Shown: in pieces, positions 1 through 7,637 of the stretch
Layout: every line of letters starts with the position of its first letter
How positions within the stretch are numbered: the stretch's first letter is position 1
Origin: Thermomonas sp.
GTDB lineage: Bacteria; Pseudomonadota; Gammaproteobacteria; Xanthomonadales; Xanthomonadaceae
DNA: 64,000 bases
Reading direction: 5' to 3'
NCBI GenBank assembly: GCA_016720345.1
Contig: JADKKV010000001.1
Location: forward strand, 299,433-363,432
The notes under the pieces: model-generated
The model's database searches: none
What the model was told of the DNA's origin: nothing
Seen by the model: the letters and a program-made list of their open reading frames with translations, nothing else
Translations under genes and position numbers: made by a program

Positions 1-1452
1 CTGGCGGACGCGGTGGCTGCGCTCGGCACCCACCCGATCGCGCCAGGCCCGGACGCCTCGGACCTGCTGCGCGAATACCCGCTGACGCCCGCCTGCACCG
101 CGGTCAGTCACGCCTGGCGGCGCGGCGCGGAGATCCTGGTTGCCTGCAAGGGCGCCCCCGAGACCGTGGCCGGCCTGTGCCACGTCGAAGCCGGGCCACG
201 CGCCGCGCTGCTGGCCGAGGTGGACGCGATGGGCCGGCGCGGCCTGCGGGTGCTGGCGGTGGCGGACGCGCGCTGGCACGGCGACGCCGCCCTGCCGCCA
301 TCGATGCGCGACTTCGACTTCGGCTGGCGCGGGCTGGTGGCGTTCGCCGATCCCCTGCGCGAAGGCGTTGTGGAAGCCGTCGCGGAGGCGCACGCCGCCG
401 GGATCCGGGTGGTCATGCTGACCGGCGACCATCCCGCCACCGCACGCGCGATCGCGGCCCAGGCCGGGATCGCGGCGGGCACGCGCGGCGTGGTCGAAGG
501 CCACCCGCTCGAAGCCATGGACGACGACGCACTGCTGCGATGCGCCACCGGCAGCAACGTGTTCGCGCGGGTGCGCCCGGAGCAGAAGCTGCGGCTGGTG
601 GCGGCGCTCAAGCGCGATGGCCAGGTGGTGGCGATGACCGGCGATGGCGTCAACGACGCCCCCGCGCTGATGTCGGCGCACGTGGGCATCGCGATGGGCC
701 AGCGCGGCACCGACGTCGCCCGCGAGGCCGCGGCGATCGTGCTGCTGGACGACGACTTCGTGACCGTGGTGCGCGCGATCCGGCTGGGGCGCACGATCTA
801 CGACAACATCCGGCGCGCGGTGCACTACATCCTCGCGGTGCACGTGCCGATCGCCGGGCTGGCGCTGCTTCCGCTGGTCGGCGGCGGCCCGCTGGTGCTG
901 TTGCCGCTGCACGTGGTGTTCCTCGAACTGATCATCGACCCGGCCTGCAGCATCGTGTTCGAGCGCGAATCCGAGGCCGCCGGCGCGGACATCATGCGGC
1001 GCCCGCCACGGTCGCAGGAGGCGCGCCTGCTCGGCGTGCGCGGCCTGTTCGCCAACCTGCTGCGCGGCGCGGCGATGTTCGCCGCGGTGGCCGCGGTGTA
1101 TGCGCTGGGACTGGCGCAGGCGCTGCCGGCGGCGCAGGTTGGCGCACTGGCGTTCACCGCGCTGGTCACCGGCAACCTCGGCCTGATCGTGGTCTACCGC
1201 GCCGGTGACTCGTTGTGGCAGACCCTGCGCGCCCGCAACCGCGCGTTCGCGGTGGTCTCGGCGCTGGCGCTGGCGGTGTTGCTGCTGGTGACCCGCTGGC
1301 CGCTTGCGGCGGGCTGGTTCGGCTTCGAACCGCCACCGCTGGCACCGTGGCTGCTGGCGGTGTGCCTGCCGCTGGCCGTTGCCGCGCTGCTCAAGGCCGG
1401 CCGCCGCGAACCCGCCGCCCCGGACGCCGGGGTTCCCGCCACCGCTGGTTGA
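1..1452 (+). CDS. Cation-translocating P-type ATPase, C-terminal part (5' end outside window)
   Basis: The reading frame is open from base 1, so the N-terminal half lies upstream of the window. Visible parts are the KGAPE nucleotide-binding motif (near base 145), MLTGDHPATA (near 415), the hinge motif MTGDGVNDAPAL (near 635) and a C-terminal block of about six membrane segments containing ELIIDPACSIVFE. These are features of P2-type (Ca2+/Mg2+-like) E1-E2 ATPases of the inner membrane. The phosphorylated DKTGT motif would be upstream and is not seen. In pseudomonads, relatives of this ATPase belong to the ANR regulon, and its neighbours here (FNR-type boxes, universal stress protein, cbb3 oxidase) fit that. 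The transported ion cannot be told from the sequence. Confidence 0.9.
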   Translation: MADAVAALGTHPIAPGPDASDLLREYPLTPACTAVSHAWRRGAEILVACKGAPETVAGLCHVEAGPRAALLAEVDAMGRRGLRVLAVADARWHGDAALPPSMRDFDFGWRGLVAFADPLREGVVEAVAEAHAAGIRVVMLTGDHPATARAIAAQAGIAAGTRGVVEGHPLEAMDDDALLRCATGSNVFARVRPEQKLRLVAALKRDGQVVAMTGDGVNDAPALMSAHVGIAMGQRGTDVAREAAAIVLLDDDFVTVVRAIRLGRTIYDNIRRAVHYILAVHVPIAGLALLPLVGGGPLVLLPLHVVFLELIIDPACSIVFERESEAAGADIMRRPPRSQEARLLGVRGLFANLLRGAAMFAAVAAVYALGLAQALPAAQVGALAFTALVTGNLGLIVVYRAGDSLWQTLRARNRAFAVVSALALAVLLLVTRWPLAAGWFGFEPPPLAPWLLAVCLPLAVAALLKAGRREPAAPDAGVPATAG

Positions 1453-1462
1453 CCGGGGTCAA
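1449..1462. promoter_or_regulatory. FNR/ANR box upstream of the short-chain dehydrogenase gene
   Basis: TTGAC-CGGG-GTCAA is a perfect inverted repeat matching the FNR/ANR consensus TTGAT-N4-ATCAA at 8 of 10 half-site bases. It overlaps the TGA stop (1450-1452) of the ATPase gene. Its centre, 1455.5, would put a class II start near 1497, about 40 nt ahead of the dehydrogenase ATG. The -10 candidate at 1485-1490 (TCAACT) is poor. Confidence 0.55.
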
Positions 1463-1537
1463 GGACGCAGCCGCGCGGCTGCGCTCAACTGGGACCGGTC
1501 GCACGTCCATCGCAACAACACACCGGAGGTCCTGGTC

Positions 1538-2311
1538 ATGCAACGCGTCAACGGAAAAACCTGCATCGTCACCGGCGCTGCGCTCGGCATCGGCCGCGCC
1601 TGCGCGCTGCGACTGGCCGGGGAAGGCGCCAGCGTCGCCCTGTTCGACATGCTCGACGAGGAAGGCCACGCCCTGCTTGCCGAATTGCAGGCCGCCGGCC
1701 ACGAAGCCGGGTACTGGCACGTGGACGTCGCCGACGAGGCCGCGGTGCGCGACGCCATCAACGCGGTGGCGGAGCGATTCGGCGGGGTCCACGTGCTGGT
1801 CAACAACGCCGGCATCGCCGGCACCAACAAGCCCACCCATGAGCTGACCGAAGCCGAGTGGGACCGGGTGCAGGCGGTCAACGTCAAGGGCGTGTTCTTC
1901 TGCAACAAGCACGCGATCCCGCACATGCAGCGCGCCGGCCACGGCAGCATCATCAACCTGTCCTCGATCTACGGCCTGGTCGGCGCCGCCGACGTGCCGC
2001 CGTACCACGCGTCCAAGGGCGCGGTGCGGCTGATGACCAAGACCGATGCCCTGTATTACGCGCCCGACCGGATCCGGGTGAACTCGGTGCACCCGGGCTT
2101 CATCCGCACGCCGATGGTCGAGCACCACCTGCGCGACAGCGGCGCCGCCGACGTCGAGGCGGCCTGCCGCGAGGTCGGCCTGGCGCACCCGCTGGGCCAC
2201 ATGGGCGACCCGGACGACATCGCCTGGGGCGTGGTCTACCTGGCCTCGGACGAATCCAAGTTCGTCACCGGCAGCGAACTGGTGATCGACGGCGGCTACA
2301 CCGCGCGCTGA
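1538..2311 (+). CDS. SDR family NAD(P)-dependent oxidoreductase
   Basis: A 257-residue classical short-chain dehydrogenase/reductase. It shows the Rossmann glycine motif TGAALGIG (residues 12-19), NNAG (89-92), the catalytic Ser in INLSS (about 142) and the YxxxK pair (Tyr156, Lys160). The C-terminal SELVIDGGYTAR is the usual end of FabG-like SDRs. The ATG at 1538 was chosen because GGAGGT lies 7 nt upstream; the frame is open further upstream but without family similarity. The substrate is unknown. Related sequences are annotated as glucose, cyclopentanol or 3-oxoacyl dehydrogenases. An FNR-type box at 1449-1462 suggests expression under low oxygen. It converges with the stress protein gene, separated by 9 nt. 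Confidence 0.93.
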   Translation: MQRVNGKTCIVTGAALGIGRACALRLAGEGASVALFDMLDEEGHALLAELQAAGHEAGYWHVDVADEAAVRDAINAVAERFGGVHVLVNNAGIAGTNKPTHELTEAEWDRVQAVNVKGVFFCNKHAIPHMQRAGHGSIINLSSIYGLVGAADVPPYHASKGAVRLMTKTDALYYAPDRIRVNSVHPGFIRTPMVEHHLRDSGAADVEAACREVGLAHPLGHMGDPDDIAWGVVYLASDESKFVTGSELVIDGGYTAR

Positions 2312-2320
2312 CCCCCGGCG

Positions 2321-3136
2321 TCAGTGCCGCAACAGCAGCGGGATCGTGGCGTGCCGGATCAGGTGGCGGGTGACCCCGCCCAGCGCCCATTCGGCCAGCC
2401 GCGAACGCCCGTAGGCACCGGCGACCAGCAAGTCCGCCGACACCTCGCCGGCGGCGGCAAGCAGGGCCGCGCCGACGTCCTCGTCGCGGTCCATCGCCAG
2501 GTATTCGACCTCCACCTGGTGGCACCTGGCCCAGGCATCGATGTCGAATGGCACCAGCCCCGGCGCCGCAGGCGCGGCCTCGCCGGACAGCACGACCACC
2601 CGCCGCGCTGACTGCAGCAGAGGCAGCGCCGCGTGCAGGGCGGCGATTGCCTCGGCCGCGCCATTCCACGCCACCGCGACGCAGGCGTGCGGCAGCGCGC
2701 AATCGTTGGCCGCAGGTGGCACCACCAGGCACGGCAGGCCGGTGGCCAGCACCAGTTCGGACACCCCCGCCTCGGACTGCCAGGCGTCCTCGCTGCCGGT
2801 GCCGAGCACCAGCAGGTCGTGCCAGCGGCCGGCATGGCGAAGCACCGCCGCGACCTGTCCGTCCGCCACCTCCCAGCGCGCGTGCGCAACCCCCAGCGAC
2901 GCCGACCACGCCTCGAAGCCGGGTCCGGCGGCGCGCGCCTGGCGGGTCTCGCGCTCGATCCACGCCGCGTATTCGGCGATCACCGCCGCCACGTCGTATT
3001 CGGGGATCGCGGGCATCGCCGGCGGCACGAACACCGCCGTCAGCGAGGCGCGCAGGGAGGCCGCCAGCCGCGCCGCATAGGACGCCGTGGGGTCGCGGTC
3101 ACGGTAGCGAACCGCATGGACGAGGATGTCGTGCAT
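2321..3136 (-). CDS. Universal stress protein, tandem UspA domains
   Basis: A 271-residue protein of two UspA-like domains. It begins [11 protein letters not shown] and ends with the second-domain motif [15 protein letters not shown], close to the ATP-binding G-2x-G-9x-G signature of the family, followed by the beta-strand IPLLLRH. The start at 3136 is supported by AGGAG 6 nt upstream; a longer frame to 3208 lacks such a site. Tandem-Usp proteins in pseudomonads are induced by ANR under oxygen limitation and support anaerobic survival. An FNR-type box at 3202-3215 points the same way here. Cytoplasmic; the biochemical role in this organism is unknown. Confidence 0.92.
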   Translation of the reverse strand: MHDILVHAVRYRDRDPTASYAARLAASLRASLTAVFVPPAMPAIPEYDVAAVIAEYAAWIERETRQARAAGPGFEAWSASLGVAHARWEVADGQVAAVLRHAGRWHDLLVLGTGSEDAWQSEAGVSELVLATGLPCLVVPPAANDCALPHACVAVAWNGAAEAIAALHAALPLLQSARRVVVLSGEAAPAAPGLVPFDIDAWARCHQVEVEYLAMDRDEDVGAALLAAAGEVSADLLVAGAYGRSRLAEWALGGVTRHLIRHATIPLLLRH

Positions 3137-3201
3137 GGCCAGCTCCTGCGCATGCCGGTGGCTCCGGCCAGCGAAGTGTGCGCGGTCGCGCGCGGCCTGC
3201 C

Positions 3202-3215
3202 TTGACATGGCTCAA
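3202..3215. promoter_or_regulatory. FNR/ANR box upstream of the universal stress protein gene
   Basis: TTGAC-ATGG-CTCAA matches TTGAT-N4-ATCAA at 8 of 10 half-site bases. It lies 66-79 bp upstream of the stress protein ATG (3136, minus strand). Class II geometry would place the transcription start near 3167, with a weak -10 (CACACT, 3175-3180). Confidence 0.55.
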
Positions 3216-3263
3216 TTGCCCGCACGATCACGCCACCCCGTGATGCCCGGGCGGGACGCGCGC

Positions 3264-4046
3264 TCAGGCCCGGCGCGGACGCGCCGCGGCGCGGGCGATG
3301 TCGGCCTCGCAGCCGCTGGCGGTCGCGTGCAGCCGCTTGGCGTCCAGCACCCGCACCCGCCGCCCGCGCACGTCGAGCACGCCATCCTCGTGCAGGCGGC
3401 TGAAGCTGCGGCTGACGGTCTCCAGCGCCAGCCCGAGGTAGCGCGCGATCTCGTCGCGGCTCATCGGCAACTGGAAATCCTCGCCGGAGCGTCCGATCCG
3501 CCGGTAGCGCTCGCCCATGCCCTGCAGGAACAGCGCGATCCGCTCGCTGGCCTGGCGCCGCGACAGCAGGTCGACGTGGTCGTGGTCGAGGTCGGCGCTC
3601 TGCCCCATCACCCGCAGCAACTGGTGTTGCAGGCTGGGCAGCTGGGTGGCCGCGGTGGCCAGGGTCGCGAACGGCAACTCGCATACCCGCGCCTGGGTCA
3701 GCGCGATCGCGCTGCAGCGATGGCGACCGCTGCCGATCGCATCCAGGCCGAACAATTCACCCGGCAGGTGGAAGCCCAGCACGTGTTCCTCGCCGGCTTC
3801 GTTGATGCCGATGGTCTTGAACGCGCCCTCGCTGGTCACGTACACCGAACCGAGCGGATCGTGCAGCCGGAACAGTGCATCCCCGGGCTGCAACGATCGC
3901 GGGCGCTGCACCAGCGCTTCCAAGCGGCCGAGGTCGGCCCCTTCGATCCCGGCTGGAAGGCACAGCTGCTGCAGCGAACACTCGGCACAGCTGCGCCGCA
4001 GCCTCACCAGGTCCAACGGGATCGCAGCACGGTCATTGGCGGCCAT
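3264..4046 (-). CDS. fnr: FNR/ANR-type oxygen-sensing transcriptional regulator
   Basis: A 260-residue Crp/Fnr regulator. The four cysteines that hold the oxygen-labile [4Fe-4S] cluster in E. coli FNR are present at the same numbers: Cys20, Cys23, Cys29 and Cys122. A cyclic-nucleotide-like beta-roll spans about 40-125, a dimer helix about 140-175, and a helix-turn-helix whose recognition helix contains E209, S212 and R213, the residues that read TTGAT half-sites in FNR. It should therefore bind the three boxes found nearby. The ATG at 4046 is preceded by GATAAT and 7 nt, with no Shine-Dalgarno sequence, suggesting a leaderless message. It is divergent from ccoN; the shared intergenic FNR box may also give autoregulation. 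Confidence 0.95.
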   Translation of the reverse strand: MAANDRAAIPLDLVRLRRSCAECSLQQLCLPAGIEGADLGRLEALVQRPRSLQPGDALFRLHDPLGSVYVTSEGAFKTIGINEAGEEHVLGFHLPGELFGLDAIGSGRHRCSAIALTQARVCELPFATLATAATQLPSLQHQLLRVMGQSADLDHDHVDLLSRRQASERIALFLQGMGERYRRIGRSGEDFQLPMSRDEIARYLGLALETVSRSFSRLHEDGVLDVRGRRVRVLDAKRLHATASGCEADIARAAARPRRA

Positions 4047-4053
4047 GCCGCGG

Positions 4054-4059
4054 ATTATC
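4054..4059 (-). promoter_or_regulatory. -10 box of fnr (leaderless promoter candidate)
   Basis: GATAAT on the minus strand matches 5 of 6 bases of TATAAT and ends 7 nt before the fnr ATG. Transcription would start at or next to the start codon. Confidence 0.5.
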
Positions 4060-4107
4060 CGCGATCTTCGCGGCGCATGCCCGTGCCATCGCGTCCGCCG
4101 CCGCGAT

Positions 4108-4150
4108 TTGCGCCAGATCAATTGCGCGCCAGCCCCGGCTCGCCTAAAAT
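4108..4150 (+). promoter_or_regulatory. FNR-dependent class II promoter of ccoNOQP
   Basis: A half-conserved FNR box TTGCG-CCAG-ATCAA (4108-4121, centre 4114.5) is followed by TAAAAT at 4145-4150. A start near 4156 puts the box at about -41.5, the standard position for class II activation by FNR, and no -35 consensus is needed. ACGGAG at 4164-4169 serves as ribosome binding site for the ccoN ATG at 4176. Confidence 0.75.
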
Positions 4151-4175
4151 GGCGCACTGGAAAACGGAGTCGTCC

Positions 4176-5615
4176 ATGCAGGCCATCACCGCAACCTACA
4201 ACGACAAGGTCGTGCGCCAGTTCGCCGTCGCCACCGTGGTCTGGGGCATCGTCGGCATGCTGGTGGGCGTGATCATCGCCGCCCAGCTGTACTGGCCGAC
4301 CCTGTTCGAGGGGATTTCGTGGCTGGGCTACGGCCGCCTGCGCCCGCTGCACACCAATGCGGTGATCTTCGCGTTCGGCGGCAGCGCCCTGTTCGCCACC
4401 AGCCTGCACGTGGTCCAGCGCACCTGCCACGTGCGCCTGCTCAGCGACGGCCTCGCCAGCTTCGTGTTCTGGGGTTGGCAGCTGGTGATCGTGGCCGCCG
4501 CGATCACCCTGCCGCTGGGCCTCAGCCAGGGCAAGGAATACGCCGAACTGGAATGGCCGATCGACATCCTGATCACCATCGTCTGGGTCGCCTACGGCTG
4601 GCTGTTCTTCGGCACCATCGCCAGGCGCCGGGTCCAGCACATCTACGTGGCCAACTGGTTCTACGGCAGCTTCATCATCGCGGTGGCGCTGCTGCACATC
4701 GTCAACAACGCGGTGCTGCCGGCCAGCCTGACCAAGTCGTACTCGGTGTACACCGGCGCGGTGGATGCGATGGCGCAGTGGTGGTACGGCCACAACGCGG
4801 TCGGTTTCTTCCTGACCGCCGGCTTCCTCGGGATGATGTACTACTTCGTGCCCAAGCAGGCCGGCCGCCCGATCTACTCGTACCGGCTTTCGATCGTGCA
4901 CTTCTGGGCGCTGATCGCGGTGTACATGTGGGCCGGTCCGCACCACCTGCAGTACACCGCGCTGCCGGACTGGGCGCAGTCGGTGGGCATGGTGTTCTCG
5001 CTGATCCTGCTGGCGCCGTCGTGGGGCGGCGCGATCAACGGCGTGCTGACCCTGTCCGGCGTGTGGCACAAGCTGCGCACCGACCCGATCCTGAAGTTCC
5101 TGATCGTGGCCCTGAGCTTCTACATGATCGCCACCTTCGAGGGGCCGATGATGTCGATCAAGACGGTCAACTCACTGTCGCACTACACCGACTGGACGGT
5201 CGGCCACGTGCATGCCGGCGCGCTCGGCTGGGTGGCGATGATCTCGATCGGCTCGATCTACTCGATGCTGCCGCGCCTGCTGGGCCGCGAGCAGATGCAT
5301 TCGGTCAAGCTGGTCGACGCCCATTTCTGGGTGCACACGCTGGGCGTGGTGTTCTACATCGCCTCGATGTGGATCGCCGGGGTCATGCAGGGCCTGATGT
5401 GGCGCGCCACCAACGACGACGGCACCCTCACCTACACCTTCGTCGAGGCGCTCAACGCCACCTACCCGTACTACCTCGGCCGCCTGTTCGGCGGGTTGCT
5501 GGTGCTGGCGGGCATGCTGGTGATGGCCTGGAACGTGCTGCGCACCTACCAGCAGGCCGGCGCCATCGTCCCGCAGCCGCTGCTGCCGCCCGACGCCTCC
5601 GAAGCGCGCGCCTGA
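4176..5615 (+). CDS. ccoN: cbb3-type cytochrome c oxidase subunit I
   Basis: A 479-residue, roughly 12-helix haem-copper oxidase subunit, the usual CcoN length. Haem and copper ligand regions are recognisable: [16 protein letters not shown] near residue 60, [29 protein letters not shown] and [17 protein letters not shown]. It forms the catalytic core (high-spin haem b3 and CuB) of the high-affinity terminal oxidase that pumps protons while reducing oxygen at low tension. The ATG at 4176 has an ACGGAG site and a promoter with an FNR box. First gene of a tight operon ccoNOQP-(98-aa protein)-ccoGHIS. Confidence 0.98.
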   Translation: MQAITATYNDKVVRQFAVATVVWGIVGMLVGVIIAAQLYWPTLFEGISWLGYGRLRPLHTNAVIFAFGGSALFATSLHVVQRTCHVRLLSDGLASFVFWGWQLVIVAAAITLPLGLSQGKEYAELEWPIDILITIVWVAYGWLFFGTIARRRVQHIYVANWFYGSFIIAVALLHIVNNAVLPASLTKSYSVYTGAVDAMAQWWYGHNAVGFFLTAGFLGMMYYFVPKQAGRPIYSYRLSIVHFWALIAVYMWAGPHHLQYTALPDWAQSVGMVFSLILLAPSWGGAINGVLTLSGVWHKLRTDPILKFLIVALSFYMIATFEGPMMSIKTVNSLSHYTDWTVGHVHAGALGWVAMISIGSIYSMLPRLLGREQMHSVKLVDAHFWVHTLGVVFYIASMWIAGVMQGLMWRATNDDGTLTYTFVEALNATYPYYLGRLFGGLLVLAGMLVMAWNVLRTYQQAGAIVPQPLLPPDASEARA

Positions 5616-5622
5616 GGATCCC

Positions 5623-6246
5623 ATGAGCGAACAACACAATCCGCACGAGAAGATCGAAAAGAACGTCGGCCTGCTGGCGGTGCTGATCGCGGTCGCGGTC
5701 TCGTTCGGCGGCCTCGCCGAGATCGTCCCGCTGATGTACCAGGCCGAGGCGATCCAGCCGCTGCCCGGGGTCAAGCCGTACCCGGCGCTGGAACTGGCGG
5801 GGCGCGACGTGTACGTGCGCGAAGGCTGCTACAACTGCCATTCGCAGATGGTGCGCACCCTGCGCTTCGAGACCGAGCGCTACGGCCACTATTCGCTCGC
5901 CGGCGAATCCGTGTACGACCGCCCGTTCCAGTGGGGCAGCAAGCGCACCGGGCCGGACCTGGCCCGGGTCGGCGGCCGCTACTCCGACGACTGGCACCGC
6001 GTGCACCTGCTCGACCCGCGCGCGGTGGTACCGGAATCCAACATGCCCAGCTTCCCGTGGCTGGCCGAAAACGCGCTGGACGGGGCGACCGTGCAGCAGC
6101 ACATGCGCACGCTGCAGCGCCTCGGCGACCCGTACACCGATGCCGAGGTCGCGGATGCCGCGGCCGACGTGCAGGGCAAGACCGAGCTGGATGCCGTGGT
6201 GGCCTATCTGCAAGGCCTGGGCAAGCACGCCCCGAAGGGAGGTTGA
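5623..6246 (+). CDS. ccoO: cbb3-type cytochrome c oxidase subunit II (monohaem)
   Basis: A 207-residue membrane-anchored cytochrome c with one N-terminal helix (about 14-38) and a single haem-binding CYNCH motif (69-73). A distal Met ligand is plausible in ESNMPSFPW. It passes electrons from CcoP to the CcoN active site on the periplasmic side. It starts 7 nt after ccoN and precedes ccoQ by 1 nt, as expected for translationally linked oxidase subunits. Confidence 0.98.
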   Translation: MSEQHNPHEKIEKNVGLLAVLIAVAVSFGGLAEIVPLMYQAEAIQPLPGVKPYPALELAGRDVYVREGCYNCHSQMVRTLRFETERYGHYSLAGESVYDRPFQWGSKRTGPDLARVGGRYSDDWHRVHLLDPRAVVPESNMPSFPWLAENALDGATVQQHMRTLQRLGDPYTDAEVADAAADVQGKTELDAVVAYLQGLGKHAPKGG

Positions 6247-6247
6247 G

Positions 6248-6391
6248 ATGGTGTCCGGAATCGTCACCGCGATCCTGCTGGTGGTGTTCATCGCCGGCTG
6301 GGCCTGGGCCTGGAGCCCGCGCCGCAAGCCGGCCTTCGACGAGGCCGCGCGCCTGGCGCTGTCCGAAAACCCGGTGGAGGACGCGCGATGA
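6248..6391 (+). CDS. ccoQ: cbb3-type cytochrome c oxidase small subunit
   Basis: A 47-residue protein with one membrane helix (VSGIVTAILLVVFIAGWAWAW) followed by a short charged tail (SPRRKPAFDEAARLAL). Size, topology and position between ccoO and ccoP identify it as CcoQ, which stabilises the cbb3 complex. Its stop codon overlaps the ATG of ccoP. Confidence 0.93.
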   Translation: MVSGIVTAILLVVFIAGWAWAWSPRRKPAFDEAARLALSENPVEDAR

Positions 6392-7320
6392 CCCAGGGCT
6401 GGTCGTGGTACGTGATCGCGCTGGTCGCGCTCAACATCGCCGGTTGCGCCTGGCTGCTGTGGTGGACCGCGCGCCGCCGCCCCGGTGACCCGAAGCCGGA
6501 GGACACCAGCCACGTCTGGGACGGCGACATCACCGAGTACAACAAGCCGCTGCCGCGCTGGTGGATCAACGGGTTCTACCTGACCATCCTGTTCGGCATC
6601 GGCTACCTGGCCTGGTACCCAGGACTGGGCGCGTTCGCCGGCTACGGCAAGTGGACCTCCAAGGGCGAGCACGCGCGCGACAAGGCGACCTACAACGCGA
6701 AGCTCGAGGCCACCTTCGCCCCCTACCGCGGGCAGCCGATCGACGTGCTGGCGCGCGATCCGGCGGCATTGAAGCTGGGCCGCTCGATCTTCGGCAACAC
6801 CTGCGCGACCTGCCACGGCTCCGCCGGCCAGGGTGCGATCGGCTACCCGAACCTCACCGACGACATCTGGCACTGGGGCGGCAGCCCGGAACAGGTGCTG
6901 CAGACCGTGCTGGAAGGCCGCGAGGGCGTGATGGCGCCGTGGGGCCAGGTGCTGGCCGGGATGGGCGGCGACAACGCGGTGGACAACGTGGTCGCCTACG
7001 TGCGCACGCTCTCCAGCCCGGAAAAGGGCCTGCAGAACAACTACATGGCGGCGCAGGGCAAGAAGCATTTCGATGCGGTCTGCGTGGCCTGCCACGGCGT
7101 GGACGCCAAGGGCAACCAGGCGCTCGGCGCGCCCAACCTGACCGACGGCTACTGGCTGTACGGCGACAGCACCGCGGCGCTGCGCGAGACCATCATCAAC
7201 GGCCGCCACGGGGTGATGCCGGCGCACGGCGAGCTGCTGGGCGAGACCCGCGCGCGCCTGGTCGCGGCCTACGCGTGGTCGCTGTCCAACGGCAAGGCGC
7301 AGGCCGCGGCGACCCCCTGA
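6388..7320 (+). CDS. ccoP: cbb3-type cytochrome c oxidase subunit III (dihaem)
   Basis: A 310-residue subunit with N-terminal membrane helices (about 7-27 and 60-80) and two cytochrome c domains carrying CATCH (139-143) and CVACH (232-236). It takes electrons from periplasmic cytochrome c. The start overlaps the ccoQ stop (ATGA). The stop TGA in turn overlaps an ATG that opens a 7-codon reading frame (7320-7343) leading into the next gene. Confidence 0.98.
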   Translation: MTQGWSWYVIALVALNIAGCAWLLWWTARRRPGDPKPEDTSHVWDGDITEYNKPLPRWWINGFYLTILFGIGYLAWYPGLGAFAGYGKWTSKGEHARDKATYNAKLEATFAPYRGQPIDVLARDPAALKLGRSIFGNTCATCHGSAGQGAIGYPNLTDDIWHWGGSPEQVLQTVLEGREGVMAPWGQVLAGMGGDNAVDNVVAYVRTLSSPEKGLQNNYMAAQGKKHFDAVCVACHGVDAKGNQALGAPNLTDGYWLYGDSTAALRETIINGRHGVMPAHGELLGETRARLVAAYAWSLSNGKAQAAATP

Positions 7321-7335
7321 TGACCGCGACCGCCA

Positions 7336-7632
7336 ATGGCTGACCATACCGCGCCGCAGTTCGACCACCCGCCACGCCCGATGGCGCAGAGGATCGGCGC
7401 GATCCTGTGGCCGAGCTTCTTCGCCGCGGGGGTGGCGACGATGGTGTTCTTCGCCTTCGTCGACCCGCTGGCGCTGCGCGACATGACCTTCCCGCACATC
7501 GAGATCAGCCGCGGCCTCGGCTACAGCATCGGCTTCTTCATGTTCTGGATGGCCACCGCGGCATCCAGCCTGTTCACATGGATCCTGCTGCGCCCGGCCA
7601 GCCGCTTCAACCGCCCGCTGCCACCGCACTGA
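7336..7632 (+). CDS. Small membrane protein of the cco operon, unknown function
   Basis: A 98-residue protein with two predicted membrane helices (about 20-42 and 66-88) and a soluble connecting loop. I do not recognise a named family. It lies between ccoP and ccoG, 15 nt downstream of ccoP and 5 nt upstream of ccoG, so a role in cbb3 assembly or stability is likely. No clear Shine-Dalgarno sequence is seen. Instead, a 7-codon frame starting at the ccoP stop (7320) ends at 7343, just inside this gene's start, which could deliver ribosomes by termination-reinitiation. Confidence 0.75.
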   Translation: MADHTAPQFDHPPRPMAQRIGAILWPSFFAAGVATMVFFAFVDPLALRDMTFPHIEISRGLGYSIGFFMFWMATAASSLFTWILLRPASRFNRPLPPH

Positions 7633-7637
7633 AGCCC

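Noticed and set aside
5452-7629. A 725-codon minus-strand frame opposite ccoNOQP
   Set aside because: His/Arg/Gln-rich translation typical of antisense GC-rich shadows; the plus strand encodes four certain oxidase subunits.
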